This document shows, piece by piece, positions 40,901 through 53,904 of a DNA stretch of 64,000 nucleotides. Source of the DNA: Parietaria judaica (Eukaryota; Streptophyta; Magnoliopsida; Rosales; Urticaceae); NCBI GenBank assembly GCA_954871525.1, contig OX940871.1:29362586-29426585 (forward strand), given 5' to 3'. The translations under genes were made by a program, and so were the position numbers. The notes below the pieces were generated by a model, which saw nothing but the letters and a program-made list of their open reading frames with translations, did not search any database and had not been told where the DNA came from. Position 1 is the stretch's first letter, and each line of letters starts with the position of its first letter.

Positions 40901-43900
40901 TACTATAGGAAATGCTATAAATTTCCTATGGCATTTCTCGTCAACAATTTAATCCTTGCGTATTTTTGCATGATAACTCTTGTTATATTCAAATTACAAT
41001 GTATAAGCCCTAAAATCATTATTTTTTCAATTGGTTCGAAATTTAAGGTTGTAAAAAATGTAAAATAAAGAAATGTTATAGCATTTCCTATGGCATTTCT
41101 CGTCAACAATTTAATCCTTGCATATTTTTTCATGAGAACTCTTGTTATATTCAAATTCCAATGGATAAGCTCTAAAATCATTATTTTTTCAATTGGTTCG
41201 ATATTTAAGGTTGTAAAAAATGTCAAATAAACAAATGCTATAGGAAATGCTATAGCATTTCCTATGGCATTTCTCGTCAACAATTTAATCCTTGCATATT
41301 TTGGCATGAGAACTCTTGTTATATTCAAATTTCAATGTATAAGCCCTAAAAACATTATTTTTTCAATTGGTTTGAATTTTAGGTCGTAAACAATGTAAAA
41401 TAAAGAAATGCTATAGGAAATGCTATAGCATTTCCTATGGCATTTCTCGTCAACAATTTAATCCGTGCATATTTTTGGATGAGAACGCTTGTAATATTCA
41501 AATTCCAATGTATAAGCCCGAAAATCCTTATTTTTTCAATTGGTTCAAAATATAAGGTTGTAAAAAATGTAAAATAAATAAATGCTATAAGAAATGCTAT
41601 AGCATTTCATATGGCATTTCTCGTCAACAATTTAATCCTTGCATATTTTTGTATTAGAACTCTTGTTATATTCAAATTCAAATGTATAAGCCCTAAAATA
41701 ATTATTTTTTCAATTGGTTCGAAATTTAAGGTTGTAAAAATGTAAAATAAAGAAATTCTATAGGAAATTCTATAGCATTTCCTATGACATTTCTTGTCAA
41801 GAATTTAATCCTTGCATATTTTTGCATGAGAACTGTTGTTATATTCAAATTCCAATGTATAAGCCCTAAAATCATTATTTTTTCAATTGGTTCAAAATTG
41901 AAGGTTGTAAAAAATGTAAAATAAAGAAATGCTTTAGGAAATGCTATAGCATTTCCTATGGCATTTCTCGTCAACAATTTAATCCTTGCATATTTTTACA
42001 TGAGAACTCTTGTTATATTCAAATTCCAATGTATAAGCCCTAAAATCATTATTTTTTCAATTGGTTCGATATTTAAGGTTGTAAAAAATGTCAAACAAAG
42101 AAATGCTATAGGAAATGTTATAGCATTTCCTATGGCATTTCTCGTCAACAATTTAATCCTTGCATATTTTTGCATGAGAACTCTTCTTATATTCAAATTC
42201 CGATGTATAAGCCCTAAAATCATTATTTTTTCAATTGGTTCGAAATTTAAGGTTGTAAAAATTGTAAAATAAAGAAATGCTATAGGAAATGCTATAGCAT
42301 TTCTTATGGAATTCCTCGTCAACAATTTAATCCTTGCATATTTTTGCATGAGAACTGTTGTTATATTCAAATTCCAATGTATAAGCCCTAAGATAAATTT
42401 TTTTTCAATTGGTTCGAATTTTAGATCGTAAACAATGTAAAATAAAGAAATGCTATTGGAAATGCTATAGCATTTCCTATGGCATTTCTCGTCAACAATT
42501 TAAACCTTGCATATTTTTGCATGAGAACTCTTGTTATATTTAAATACCAATTTATAAGCCCTAAAATCATTATTTTTTAAATTGGTTCGAAATTTAAGGA
42601 TGTAAAAAATGTAAAATAAAAAAATTCTATAGGAAATTCTATAGCATTTCTCATCAACAATTTAATCCTTGCATATTTTTGCATGAGAACTCTTTTTATA
42701 TTCAAATTCCAATGTATAAACCCTAAAATCATTATTTTTTCAATTGGTTCAAAATTTTAGGTTGTTAAAAATGTCAAATAAAGAAATGCTATAGGAAATG
42801 CTATAGCATTTCGTATGGCATTTCTCGTCAACAATTTAATCCTTGCATATTTTTGCATGAGAACTCTTGTTATATTCAAATTCCAATGTATAAGTCCTAA
42901 AATCATTATTTTTTCAATTGGTTCGAAATTTAAGTTTGTAAAAAATGTAAAATAAAGAAATGCTATAGGAAATCCTATAGCATTTCCTATGGCATTTCTC
43001 GTCAACAATTTAATCCTTGCATATTTTTGCATGAGAACTCTTGTTATATTAAAATTCCAATGTATAAGCCCTAAAATCATTATTTTTTCAATTGGTTCGA
43101 AATTTAAGGTTGTAAAAAATGTAAAATAAAGAAATGCTATAGGAAATCCTATAGCATTTCCTATGGAATTTCTCGTCAACAATTTAATCCTTGCATATTT
43201 TTGCATGAGAACTCTTGTTATATTAAAATTCCAATGTATAAGACCTAAAATCATTATTTTTTCAATTGGTTCAAAATTTAAGGTTGTAAGAAATGTAAAA
43301 TAAATAAATGGTATAGCATTTCCTATGGCATTTCTCGTCAACAATTTAAGCCTTGCATATTTTTTCATGAGAACTCTTGTTATATTCAAAATTCCAATGT
43401 ATAAGACCTAAAATCATTATTTTTTCAATTGGTTCGATATTTAAGGTTGTAAAAAATGTCAAATAAAGAAATGCTATAGGAAATGCTATAGCATTTTCTA
43501 TGGCATTTCTCGTCAACAATTTAATCCTTGCATATTTTTCCATGAGAACTCTTGTTATATTCAAATTCCAATGTATAAACCCTAAAATCATTATTTTTTC
43601 AATTGGTTCAAAATTTTAGGTTGTTAAAAATGTCAAATAAAGAAATGCTATAGGAAATGCTATAGCATTTCTTGTCAACAATTTAATCCTTGCATATTTT
43701 TGCATGAGAACTCTTGTTATATTCAAATTCCAATGTATAAGCCCTAAAATCATTATTTTTTCAATTCGTTTGATATTTAAGGTTGTAAAAAATATCAAAT
43801 AAAGAAATGCTATAGGAAATGCTATAGCATTTCCTATGGCATTTCATGTCAACAATTTAATCCTTGCATATTTTTTCATGAGAACTCTTGCTATATTCAA

Positions 43901-46900
43901 ATTCCAATGTATAAGCCCTAAAATAATTATTTTTTCAATTGGTTCAAAATTTAAGGTTGTAAAAAATGTAAAATAAAGAAATGCTATAGGAAATGCTATA
44001 GCATTTCCTATGGCATTTCTCGTCAACAATTTAATCCTTGCATATTTTTGCATGAGAACTCTTGTTATATTCAAATTCCAATGTATAATCCCTAAAATCA
44101 TTATTTTTTCAATTGGTTCGAATCTTAGATCGTAAACAATGTAAAATAAAGAAATGCTATAGGAAATGCTATAGCATTTTCTATGGCATTTCTCGTCAAC
44201 AATTTAATCCTTGCATATTTTTCCATGAGAACTCTTGTTATATTCAAATTCCAATGTATAAGCCCTAAAATCATTATCTTTTCAATTTGTTCAAAATTTA
44301 AGGTTGTTAAAAATGTCAAATATAGAAATGCTATAGGAAATACTATAGCATTTCGTATGGCATTTCTCGTCAACAATTTAATCACTGCATATTTTTGCAT
44401 GAGAACTCTTGTTATATTCAAATTCCAATGTATAAGTCCTAAAATCATTATTTTTTCAATTGGTTCGAAATTTAAGGTTGTAAAAAATGTAAAATAAAGA
44501 AATGCTATAGGAAATCCTATAGCATTTCCTATGGCATTTCTCGTCAACAATTTAATACTTGCATATTTTTGCATGAGAACTCTTGTTATATTAAATTTCC
44601 AATGAATAAGCCCTAAAATCATTATTTTTTCAATTGGTTCAAAATTTAAGGTTGTAAGAAATGTAAAATAAATAAATGCTATAGCATTTCCTATGGCATT
44701 TCTCGTTAACAATTTAATCCTTGCATATTTTTTCATGAGAACTCTTGTTATATTCAAAATTCCAATGTATAAGACCTAAAATCATTATTTTTTCAATTGG
44801 TTCGATATTTAAGGTTGTAAAAAATGTCAAATAAAGAAATGCTATAGGAAATGCTATAGCATTTCCTATGGCATTTCTCGTCAACAATTTAATCCTTGCA
44901 TATTTTTCCATGAGAACTCTTGTTATATTCAAATTCCAATGTATAAGCCCTAAAATCATTATCTTTTCAATTGGTTCAAAATTTAAGGTTGTAAAAATTG
45001 TAAAATAAAGAAATGCTATAGGAAATGCTATAGCATTTCTTGTCAACAATTTAATCCTTGCATATTTTTGCATGAGAACTCTTGTTATATTCAAATTCCA
45101 ATGTATAAGCCCTAAAATCATTATTTTTTCAATTCGTTCGATATTTAAGGTTGTAAAAAATATCAAATAAAGAAATGCTATAGGAAATGCTATAGCATTT
45201 CCTATGGCATTTCATGTCAACAATTTAATCCTTGCATATTTTTGCATGAGAACTCTTGCTATATTCAAATTCCAATGTATAAGCCCTAAAATAATTATTT
45301 TTTCAATTGGTTCAAAATTTAAGGTTGTAAAAAATGTAAAATAAAGAAATGCTATAGGAAATGCTATAGCATTTCCTATGGCATTTCTCGTCAACAATTT
45401 AATCCTTGCATATTTTTGCATGAGAACTCTTGTTATATTCAAATTCCAATGTATAATCCCTAAAATCGTTATTTTTTCAATTGGTTCGAATCTTAGATCG
45501 TAAACAATGTAAAATAAAGAAATGCTATAGGAAATGCTATAGCATTTCCTATGGCATTTCTCGTCAATAATTTAAACCTTGCATATTTTTGCATGAGAAC
45601 GCTTGTAATATTAAATCTCCAATGTATAAGCCCTAAAATAATTATTTTTTCAATTGGTTCGAAATTTAAGGTTGTAAAAAATGTAAAATAAAGAAATGAT
45701 ATAAGAGCATTTCCTATGGCATTTCTCGTCAACAATTTAATCCTTGCATATTTTTGCATGAGAACTCTTGTTATATTCAAATTCCAATGTATAAGCCCTA
45801 AAATCATTATTTTTTAAATTGGTTCAAAATTTAAGGTTGTAAAAAATGTCAAATAAAGAAATGCTATAGGAAATGCTATAGCATTTCCTATGGAATTTCT
45901 CGTCAACAATTTAATCCTTGCATATTTTTGCATGAGAACTCTGGTTATATTCAAATTCCAATGTATAAGCCCTAAAATCATTATTTTTTCAATTGGTTCG
46001 AATTTTAGACCGTAAACAATGTAAAATAAAGAAATGCAATAGGAAATGCTATAGCATTTCCTATGGCATTTCTCGTGAACAATTTAATCCTTGCATATTT
46101 TTGCTCGAGAACGCTTGTAATATTCAAATTCCAATGTATAAGTCCTAAAATAATTATTTTTTCAATTGGTTCGAAATTTAAGGTTGTAAAAAATGTCAAA
46201 TAAAGAAATGCAATAGGAAATGCTATAGCATTTCCTATAGCATTTCTCGTCAACAATTTAATCCTTGCATATTTTTGCATGAGAACTCTTGTTATATTCA
46301 AATTCCAATGTATAAGCCCTAAAATCATTATTTTTTCAATTGGTTTGATATTTAAGGTTGTAAAAAATGTCAAATAAAGAAATTCTATAGGAAATGCTAT
46401 ATCATTTCCTATGGCATTTCTCGTCAACAATTTAATCCTTGCATATTTTTGCATGAGAACTCTTGTTATATTCAAATTCCAATGTATAAGCCCAAATATC
46501 ATTATTTTTTGAATTGGTTCAAAATTTAAGGTTGTAGGAAATGTAAAATAAAGAAATGCTATAGGAAATGCTATAGCATTTCCTATGGCATTTCTCGTGA
46601 ACAATTTAATCCTTGCATATTTTTGCATGAGAACTCTTTTTATATTCAAATTCCAATGTATAAGCCCTTAAATCATTTTTTTGTTCAATTGGTTCGAAAT
46701 TTAAGGTTGTAAAAAAAGTCAAATAAAGAAATGCTATAGGAAATGCTATTTTTTCATGAGAACTCTTGTTATATTCAAATTCCAATGTATAAGCCCTAAA
46801 AGCATTATTTTTTCAATTGCTTCGAAATTTAAGGTTGTAAAAAATGTAAAATAAAGAAATTCTATAGGAAATGCTATAGCATTTCCTATGGCATTTCTCG

Positions 46901-47052
46901 TCAACAATTTAATCCTGGCATATTTTTGCATGAGAACTCTTGTTATATTAAAATTCCAATATATAATCCCTTTAATATCATTATTTTTTCAATTGGTTTG
47001 AATTTTAGATCGTAAACAATGTAAAATAAAGAAATGCTATAGGAAATGCTAT
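37979..47052 (+). repeat. Mixed satellite domain; left arm of the large inverted duplication
   Basis: Monomers here carry variants that recur in mirror order to the right of the strand switch. Examples are CAAATAAACAAATG with TTTTGGCATGAG near 41.23-41.32 kb, the one-base insertion TTCAAAATTCC at about 43,387 and 44,755, TTGTAGGAAATG near 46,535, and an AATATC/CCCTTT variant near 46,970. A 1,368-bp duplication lies inside. No non-satellite sequence is present. Confidence 0.85.
42757..45492 (+). repeat. 1,368-bp local duplication (8 monomers)
   Basis: Markers recur at an offset of 1,368 bp: the one-base insertion TTCAAAATTCC (about 43,387 and 44,755), GCATTTCTTGTCAAC (about 43,668 and 45,036), GATATTTAAGG followed by AAATATCAAATAAAG, CATTTCATGTCAAC (about 43,842 and 45,210), and TTCGAATCTTAGATCG (about 44,118 and 45,486). 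Toward the left end the offset rises to about 1,541 bp because one copy has an extra monomer. Exact limits are uncertain. Confidence 0.7.
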
Positions 47053-47097
47053 CTTTATTTTAAATTTTTTACGACCTTAAATTTAGAACCAATTGAA
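46989..47097. other. Strand-switch junction of the satellite array
   Basis: The left monomer reads normally through GTAAAATAAAG and the first half of the palindrome, ending at 47,052. The sequence then continues with CTTTATTTTAAA and ACGACCTTAAATTTAGAACC, the reverse complement of the same monomer region. The result is a local inverted repeat with arms of roughly 44 bp, imperfect outside the ATAAAG/CTTTAT stem, around a 21-bp spacer (47,032-47,052). The 3' half of the palindrome is missing, so the turn-around falls one base past its symmetry axis. Only one or two bases of homology are shared at the join. Confidence 0.92.
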
Positions 47098-48590
47098 AAA
47101 ATAATGATTTTAAACTTAGACATTGGAATTTGAATATAACAAGAGTTCTCATGCAAAAATATGCAAGGATTAAATTGTTGACGAGAAATGCCATTGTAAA
47201 TTTATAGCATTTCCTATAGTATTTCTTTATTTGACATTTTTTACAACCTTAAATTTTAACCAATTGAAAAAATAATGATATTAGGATTATACATTGGAAT
47301 TTGAATATAACAAGAGTTCTCATGCAAAAATATGCAAGGATTAAATTGTTGACGAGAAATGCCATAGGAAATGCGCATTTCCTATAGCATTTCTTTATTT
47401 TACATTGTTTACGACCTAAATATTCGAACCAATTGATAAAATAATGATTTTAGGGCTTATACATTGGAATTTGAATATAACAAGAGTTCTCATTCAAAAA
47501 TATGCAAGGATTAAATTGTTGACAAGAAATGCCATAGGAAATGCTATAGCATTTCCTATCGCATTTCTTTATTTTACATTTTTTACAACCTTAAATTCCG
47601 AACCAATTGAAAAAATAACGATTTTAGGGCTTATACATTGGAATTTGAATATAACAAGAGTTCTAATGCAAAAATATGCAAGGAATAATATGTTGACGAG
47701 AAATACCATACGAAATGATATTGCATTTCCTATAGCATTTCTTTATTTGACATTTTCTACAACCTTAAATTTCGAACCAATTGAAAAAATAACGATTTTA
47801 GGGCTGATACATTGGAATTTGAATATAACAAGAGTTCTCATGCCAAAATATGCAAGGATTAAATTTTTGACGAGAAATGCCATAGGAAATGCTATAGCAT
47901 TTCCTATAGCATTTCTTTATTTTACATTTTTTACAACCTTAATTTTCGAACCAATTGAAAAAATAATGATTTTAGGGGTTATACATTGGAATTTGAATAT
48001 AACAAGAGTTCTCATGCAAAAGTATGGAAGGATTAAATTGTTGACGAGAAATGCCATAGGAAATGCTATAGCATTTCCTATAGCATTTCTTTATTTGACA
48101 TTTTTTACAACCTTAATTTTCGAACCAATTGAAAAAATAATGATTTTAGGGCTTATATATTGGAATTTGAATATAACAAGAGTTCGCATGCAAAAATATG
48201 CAAGGATTAATTTGTTGACGAGAAATGCCATAGGAAATGCTATAGCAATTCCTATAGCATTTCATTATTTGACATTGTTTACAACCTTAAATTTCGAACC
48301 AATTGAAAAAATAATGATTTTAGGTCTTATACATTGGAATTTGAATATAACAAGAGTTCTCATTCCAAAATAATTCAAGGATTAAATTGTTTACGAGAAA
48401 TGCCATAGGAAATGCTATAGCATTTCCTATCACATTTCTTTAATTTACATTTTTTACAACCTTAAATTTCGAACCAATTGAAAAAATAATGATTTTAGGG
48501 CTTATACATTGGAGAATTATTATTACAAGCATTCTCATGCAAAAATATGCAAGGTTTAAATATTTGACGAGAAATGCCATAGGAAATGCT
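47053..48590 (-). repeat. Spacer between the two arms of the inverted duplication (~1.54 kb)
   Basis: About nine reverse-oriented monomers lie between the strand switch and the point where mirror correspondence begins. The first monomers (a GTAAATTTATAGC variant near 47,205 followed by ATGATATTAGGATTATAC) resemble those near 52.19, 53.75 and 56.85 kb. Six successive in-frame monomers make the longest open frame of the window (47,444-48,373), which I do not regard as a gene. Confidence 0.7.
47364..47385. repeat. Palindrome with 4-bp axial deletion (GGAAATGCGCATTTCC)
   Basis: The central TATA of the canonical core is absent, leaving a 22-bp palindrome that is still perfectly symmetric. It belongs to the series of axis-centred deletions that also includes the common GCTAGC form. 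Confidence 0.85.
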
Positions 48591-51500
48591 ATAGCATTTC
48601 CCATAGCATTTCTTTATTTTACATTGTTTACAATCTAAAATTCGAACCAATTGAAAAAATAAAGATATTAAAGGGCTTATCTATTGGAATTTTAATATAA
48701 CAAGAGTTCTCATGCAAAAATATGCCAGGATTAAATTGTTGACGAGAAATGCCATAGGAAATGCTATAGCATTTCCTATAGAATTTTTTTATTTTACATT
48801 TTTTACAACCTTAAATTTCGAAGCAATTGAAAAAATAATGCTTTTAGGGCTTATACATTGGAATTTGAATATAACAAGAGTTCTCATGCAAAAATATGCA
48901 AGGATTAAATTGTTGACGAGAAATGCCATAGGAAATGCTATAGCATTTCCTATAGCATTTCTTTATTTTACATTTCCTACAACCTTAAATTTTGAACCAA
49001 TTCAAAAAATAATGATATTTGGGCTTATACATTGGAATTTGAATATAACAAGAGTTCTCATGCAAAAATATGCAAGGATTAAATTGTTGACGAGAAATTC
49101 CATAGGAAATGATATAGCATTTCCTATAGAATTTCTTTATTTGACATTTTTTACAACCTTAAATATCGAACCAATTGAAAAAATAATGATTTTAGGACTT
49201 ATACATTGGAGTTTGAATATAACAAGAGTTCTCATGAAAAAATATGCAAGGATTAAATTGTTGACGAGAAAAGCCATAGGAAATGCTATAGCATTTCCTA
49301 TAGCATTTCTTTATTTTACATTTTTTACAACCTTAAATTTCGAACCAATTGAAAAATAATGATTTTAGGGCTTATACATTGGAATTTTAATATAACAAGA
49401 GTTCTCATGCAAAAATATGAAGGATTAAATTGTTGACGAGAAATGCCATAGGAAATGCTATAGCATTTCCTATTGCATTTCTTTATTTGACATTTTTTAC
49501 AACCTTAAATTTCGAACCAATTGAAAAAATAATTATTTTAGGACTTATACATTGGAATTTTAATATAACAAAAGTTCTCATGCAAAAATATGCAAGGATT
49601 AAATTGTTGACGAGAAATGCCATACGAAATGCTATAGCATTTCCTATAGCATTTCTATATTTGACATTTTTTACAACTTAAATTTTGAACCAATTGAAAA
49701 AATAATGATTTTAGGGCTTATACATTGGAATTTGAATATAACAATAGTTCTCATGCAAAAATATGCAAGGATTAAATTGTTGACAAGAAATGCTATAGCA
49801 TTTCCTATAGCATTTCTTTATTTTACAATTTTTACAACCTTAAATTTTGAACCAATTGAAAAGATAATGATTTTAGGGCTTATACATTGGAATTTGAATA
49901 TAACAAGAGTTCTCATGGAAAAATATGCAAAGATTAAATTGTTGACAAGAAATGCTATAGCATTTCCTATAGCATTTCTTTATTTTACAATTTTTACAAC
50001 CTTAAATTTTGAACCAATTGAAAAGATAATGATTTTAGGGCTTATACATTGGAATTTGAATATAACAAGAGTTCTCATGGAAAAATATGCAAGGATTAAA
50101 TTGTTGACGAGAAATGCCATAGGAAATGCTATAGCATTTCCTATAGCATTTCTTTATTTGACATTTTTTACAACCTTAAATATCGAACCAATTGAAAAGA
50201 TAATGATTTTAGGTCGTATACATTGGAATTTTGAATATAACAAGAGTTCTCATGAAAAAATATGCAAGGATTAAATTGTTGACGAGAAATGCCATAGGAA
50301 ATGCTATAGCATTTATTTATTTTACATTTCTTACAACCTTAAATTTTGAACCAATTGAAAAAATAATGATTTTAGGGCTTATACATTGGAATTTTAATAT
50401 AACAAGAGTTCTCATGCAAAAATATGCAAGGATTAAATTGTTGACGAGAAATGCCATAGGAAATGCTATAGGATTTCCTATAGCATTTCTTTATTTTACA
50501 TTTTTTACAACCTTAAATTTCGAACCAATTGAAAAAATAATGATTTTAGGACTTATACATTGGAATTTGAATATAACAAGAGTTCTCATGGAAAAATATG
50601 CAAGGATTAAATTGTTGACGAGAAATTCCATACGAAATGCTATATCATTTCCTATAGCATTTCTTTATTTGACATTTTTAACAACCTAAAATTTTGAACC
50701 AATTGAAAAAATAATGATTTTAGGGTTTATACATTGGAATTTGAATATAAAAAGAGTTCTCATGCAAAAATATGCAAGGATTAAATTGTTGATGAGAAAT
50801 GCCATAGGAAATGCTATAGAATTTCCTATAGCATTTCTTTATTTTACATTTTTTACAACCTTAAATTTCGAACCAATTGAAAAAATAATGATTTCAGGGC
50901 TTATACATTGGAATTTGAATATAAGAAGAGTTCTCATGCAAAAATATGCAAGGATTAAATTGTTGACGAGAAATGCCATAGGAAATGCTATAACATTTCC
51001 TATAGCATTTATTTGTTTGACATTTTTTACAACCTTAAATATCGAACCAATTGAAAAAATAATGATTTTAGGGCTTATACATTGGAATTTGAATATAACA
51101 AGAGTTCTCATGCAAAAATATGCAAGGATTAAATTGTTGACGAGAAATGCCATAGGTTATGCTATAGCATTTCCTATAGCATTTCTTTATTTTACATTTT
51201 TTACAACCTTCAATTTCGAACCAATTGAAAAAATAATGATTTTAGGGCTTATACATTGGAATTTGAATATAACAACAGTTCTCATGCAAAAATATGCAAG
51301 GATTAAATTGTTGACGAGAAATGTCATAGGAAATGCTATAGAATTTCCTATAGAATTTCTTTATTTTACATTTTTAACAACCTTAAATTTCGAACCAATT
51401 GAAAAAATAATTATTTTAGGGCTTATACATTGGAATTTGAATATAACAAGAGTTCTCATGCAAAAATATGCAAGGATTAAATTATTGACGAGAAATGCCA

Positions 51501-52340
51501 TATGAAATTCTATAGCATTTCTTATAGCATTTCTTTATTTTACATTTTTTAAAACCTTAAATTTTGAACCAATTGAAAAAATAAGGATTTTCGGGCTTAT
51601 ACATTGGAATTTAAATATTACAAGCGTTCTCATCCAAAAATACGCAAGGATTAAATTGTTGACGAGAAATGCCATAGGAAATGCTATTGCATTTCCGATA
51701 GCATTTCTTTATTTTACATTGTTTACGACCTAAAATTCAAACCAATTGAAAAAATAATGTTTTTAGGCCTTATACATTGAAATTTGAATATAACAAGAGT
51801 TCTCATGCCAAAATATGCAAGGATTAAATTGTTGACGAGAAATGCCATAGGAAATGCTATAGCATTTCCTATAGCATTTGTTTATTTGACATTTTTTACA
51901 ACCTTAAATATCGAACCAATTGAAAAAATAATGATTTTAGAGCTTATACATTGGAATTTGAATATAACAAGAGTTCTCATTAAAAAATATGCAAGGATTA
52001 AATTGTTGACGAGAAATGCCATAGGAAATGCTATAACATTTCTTTATTTTACATTTTTTACAACCTTAAATTTTGAACCAATTGAAAAAATAATGATTTT
52101 AGGCCTTATACATTGTAATTTGAATATAACAAGAGTTATCATGCAAAAATATGCAAGGATTAAATTGTTGACGAGAAATGCCATAGGAAATTTATACAAT
52201 TTCCTATAGTATTTCTTTATTTGACATTTTTTACAACCTTAAATTTTGAACCAATTGAAAAAATAATGATATTAGGAATTATACATTGGAATTTGAATAT
52301 AACAAGAGTTCTCATGCAAAAATATGCAAGGATTAAATTG
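48591..52340 (-). repeat. Inner right arm of the large inverted duplication
   Basis: The segment corresponds in reverse order to the left arm: about 48,591 with 47,052; 48,712 with 46,931; about 48,975 (CATTTCCTACAACC) with about 46,538; the one-base insertion TTTTGAATATAAC at about 50,228 with about 44,755; 51,774-51,955 with about 41,165-41,340, where nearly every base agrees. The right arm is shorter than the left here, partly because the 1,368-bp left duplication is present once. Confidence 0.82.
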
Positions 52341-53904
52341 TTGTCGAGAAATGCCATACGAAATGCTATAGCATTTCCTATAGCATTTCTTTATTTGACA
52401 TTGTTTACAGCCTTAAATTTCGAACCAATTGAAAAAATAATGATTTTAAGGCTTATACATTGGAATTTAAATATAACAATAGTTCTCATGCAAAAATATG
52501 CAAGGATTAAATTGTTGACGAGAAATGTCATAGGAAATGCTATAGAATTTCCTATAGAATTTCTTTATTTTACATTTTTAACAACCTTAAATTTCGAACC
52601 AATTGAAAAAATAATGATTTTAGGGTTTATACATTGGAATTTGAATATAAAAAGAGTTCTCATGCAAAAATATGCAAGGATTAAATTGTTGATGAGAAAT
52701 GCCATAGGAAATGCTATAGAATTTCCTATATAATTTTTTTATTTTACATTTTTTACAACCTTAAATTTCGAACCAATTGAAAAAATAATGATTTTAGGGC
52801 TTATAAATTGGTATTTAAATATAACAAGGGTTCTCATGCAAAAATATGCAAGGTTTAAATTGTTGACGAGAAATGCCATAGGAAATGCTATAGCATTTCC
52901 TATAGCATTTCTTTATTTTACATTGTTTACGATCTAAAATTCGAACCAATTGAAAAAAAAAATTATTTTAGGGCTTATACATTGGAATTTGAATATAACA
53001 ACAGTTCTCATGCAAAAATATGCAAGGATTAAATTGTTGACGAGGAATGCCATAGGAAATGCTATAGCATTTCCTATAGCATTTCTTTATTTTACAATTT
53101 TTACAACCTTAAATTTCAAACCAATTGAAAAAATAATGATTTTAGGGCTTATACATTGGAATTTGAATATAAGAAGAGTTCTCATGCAAAAATATGCAAG
53201 GATTAAATTGTTGACGAGAAATGTCATAGGAAATGCTATAACATTTCCTATAGCATTTCTTTGTTTGACATTTTTTACAACCTTAAATATCGAACCAATT
53301 GAAAAAATAATGATTTTAGGGCTTATACATTGGAATTTGTATATAACAAGAGTTCTCATGCAAAAATATGCAAGGATTAAATTGTTGACGAGAAATGCCA
53401 TAGGAAATGCTATAGCATTTCGAAAGCATTTCTTTATTTTACATTTTTTACAACCTTCAATTTCGAACCAATTGAAAAAATAATGATTTTAGGGCTTATA
53501 CATTGAAATTTGAATATAACAAGAGTTCTCATGCCAAAATATGCAAGGATTAAATTGTTGACGAGAAATGCCATAGGAAATGCTATAGCATTTCCTATAG
53601 CATTTGTTTATTTGACATTTTTTACAAACTTAAATTTTGAAAAAATTGAAAAAATAATGATTTTAGGGCTTATACATTGTAATTTGAATATAACAAGAGT
53701 TATCATGCAAAAATATGCAAGGATTAAATTGTTGACGAGAAATGCCATAGGAAATTTATAGCATTTCCTATAGTATTTCTTTATTTGACATTTTTTACAA
53801 CCTTAAATTTTGAACCAATTGAAAAAATAATGATATTAGGAATTATACATTGGAATTTGAATATAACAAGAGTTCTCATGCAAAAATTTGCAAGGATTAA
53901 ATTG
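52341..53904 (-). repeat. Variable 8-10-monomer HOR, unit 1 (1,564 bp)
   Basis: The unit starts at TTGTCGAGAAATGCCATACG. Matching marker monomers occur at 53,905, 55,621 and 56,998. This unit has 9 monomers and includes a segment (about 53.0-53.4 kb) also similar to 50.8-51.15 kb at an offset of 2,248 bp. Confidence 0.68.

Larger units (their letters stand above)
1..47052 (+). repeat. Satellite array, forward orientation (~174-bp monomer)
   Basis: This is an uninterrupted head-to-tail array. In canonical copies (for example the start-to-start spacing at 35,273, 35,447, 35,621 and 35,795) the period is exactly 174 bp. Recurrent landmarks within each monomer, in order, are a GCTATAGC-centred palindrome, CATTTCTCGTCAAC, TTGCATATTTTTGCATGAG, AACTCTTGTTATATTC, CCAATGTATAAGCCC, a T-rich stretch ending in CAATTGGTTCGAAATTT, and GTAAAATAAAG. 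Most length changes are small deletions in the palindrome, giving monomers of about 150-172 bp. I saw no insertion of foreign sequence. Arrays like this are known from centromeres and pericentromeres; that role here is inferred from architecture only. The forward label simply means this reading is on the plus strand; it does not imply transcription. Confidence 0.97.

Noticed and set aside
41958..42272. Opposite-strand frames with a 58-codon period (for example 41,958-42,272 and 50,839-51,153)
   Set aside because: These are the complementary reading of the same monomers and share no features of real genes.
47040..47060. Strand switch as a simple assembly artefact
   Set aside because: It cannot be excluded from sequence alone, but the arms have diverged, carry side-specific duplications and are separated by 1.54 kb, which is unlike a fold-back read artefact with identical arms.
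47053..48590. Foreign or mobile sequence at the strand switch
   Set aside because: The spacer is nine ordinary monomers in reverse orientation. No terminal repeats, target-site duplication or non-satellite bases are visible at the join.
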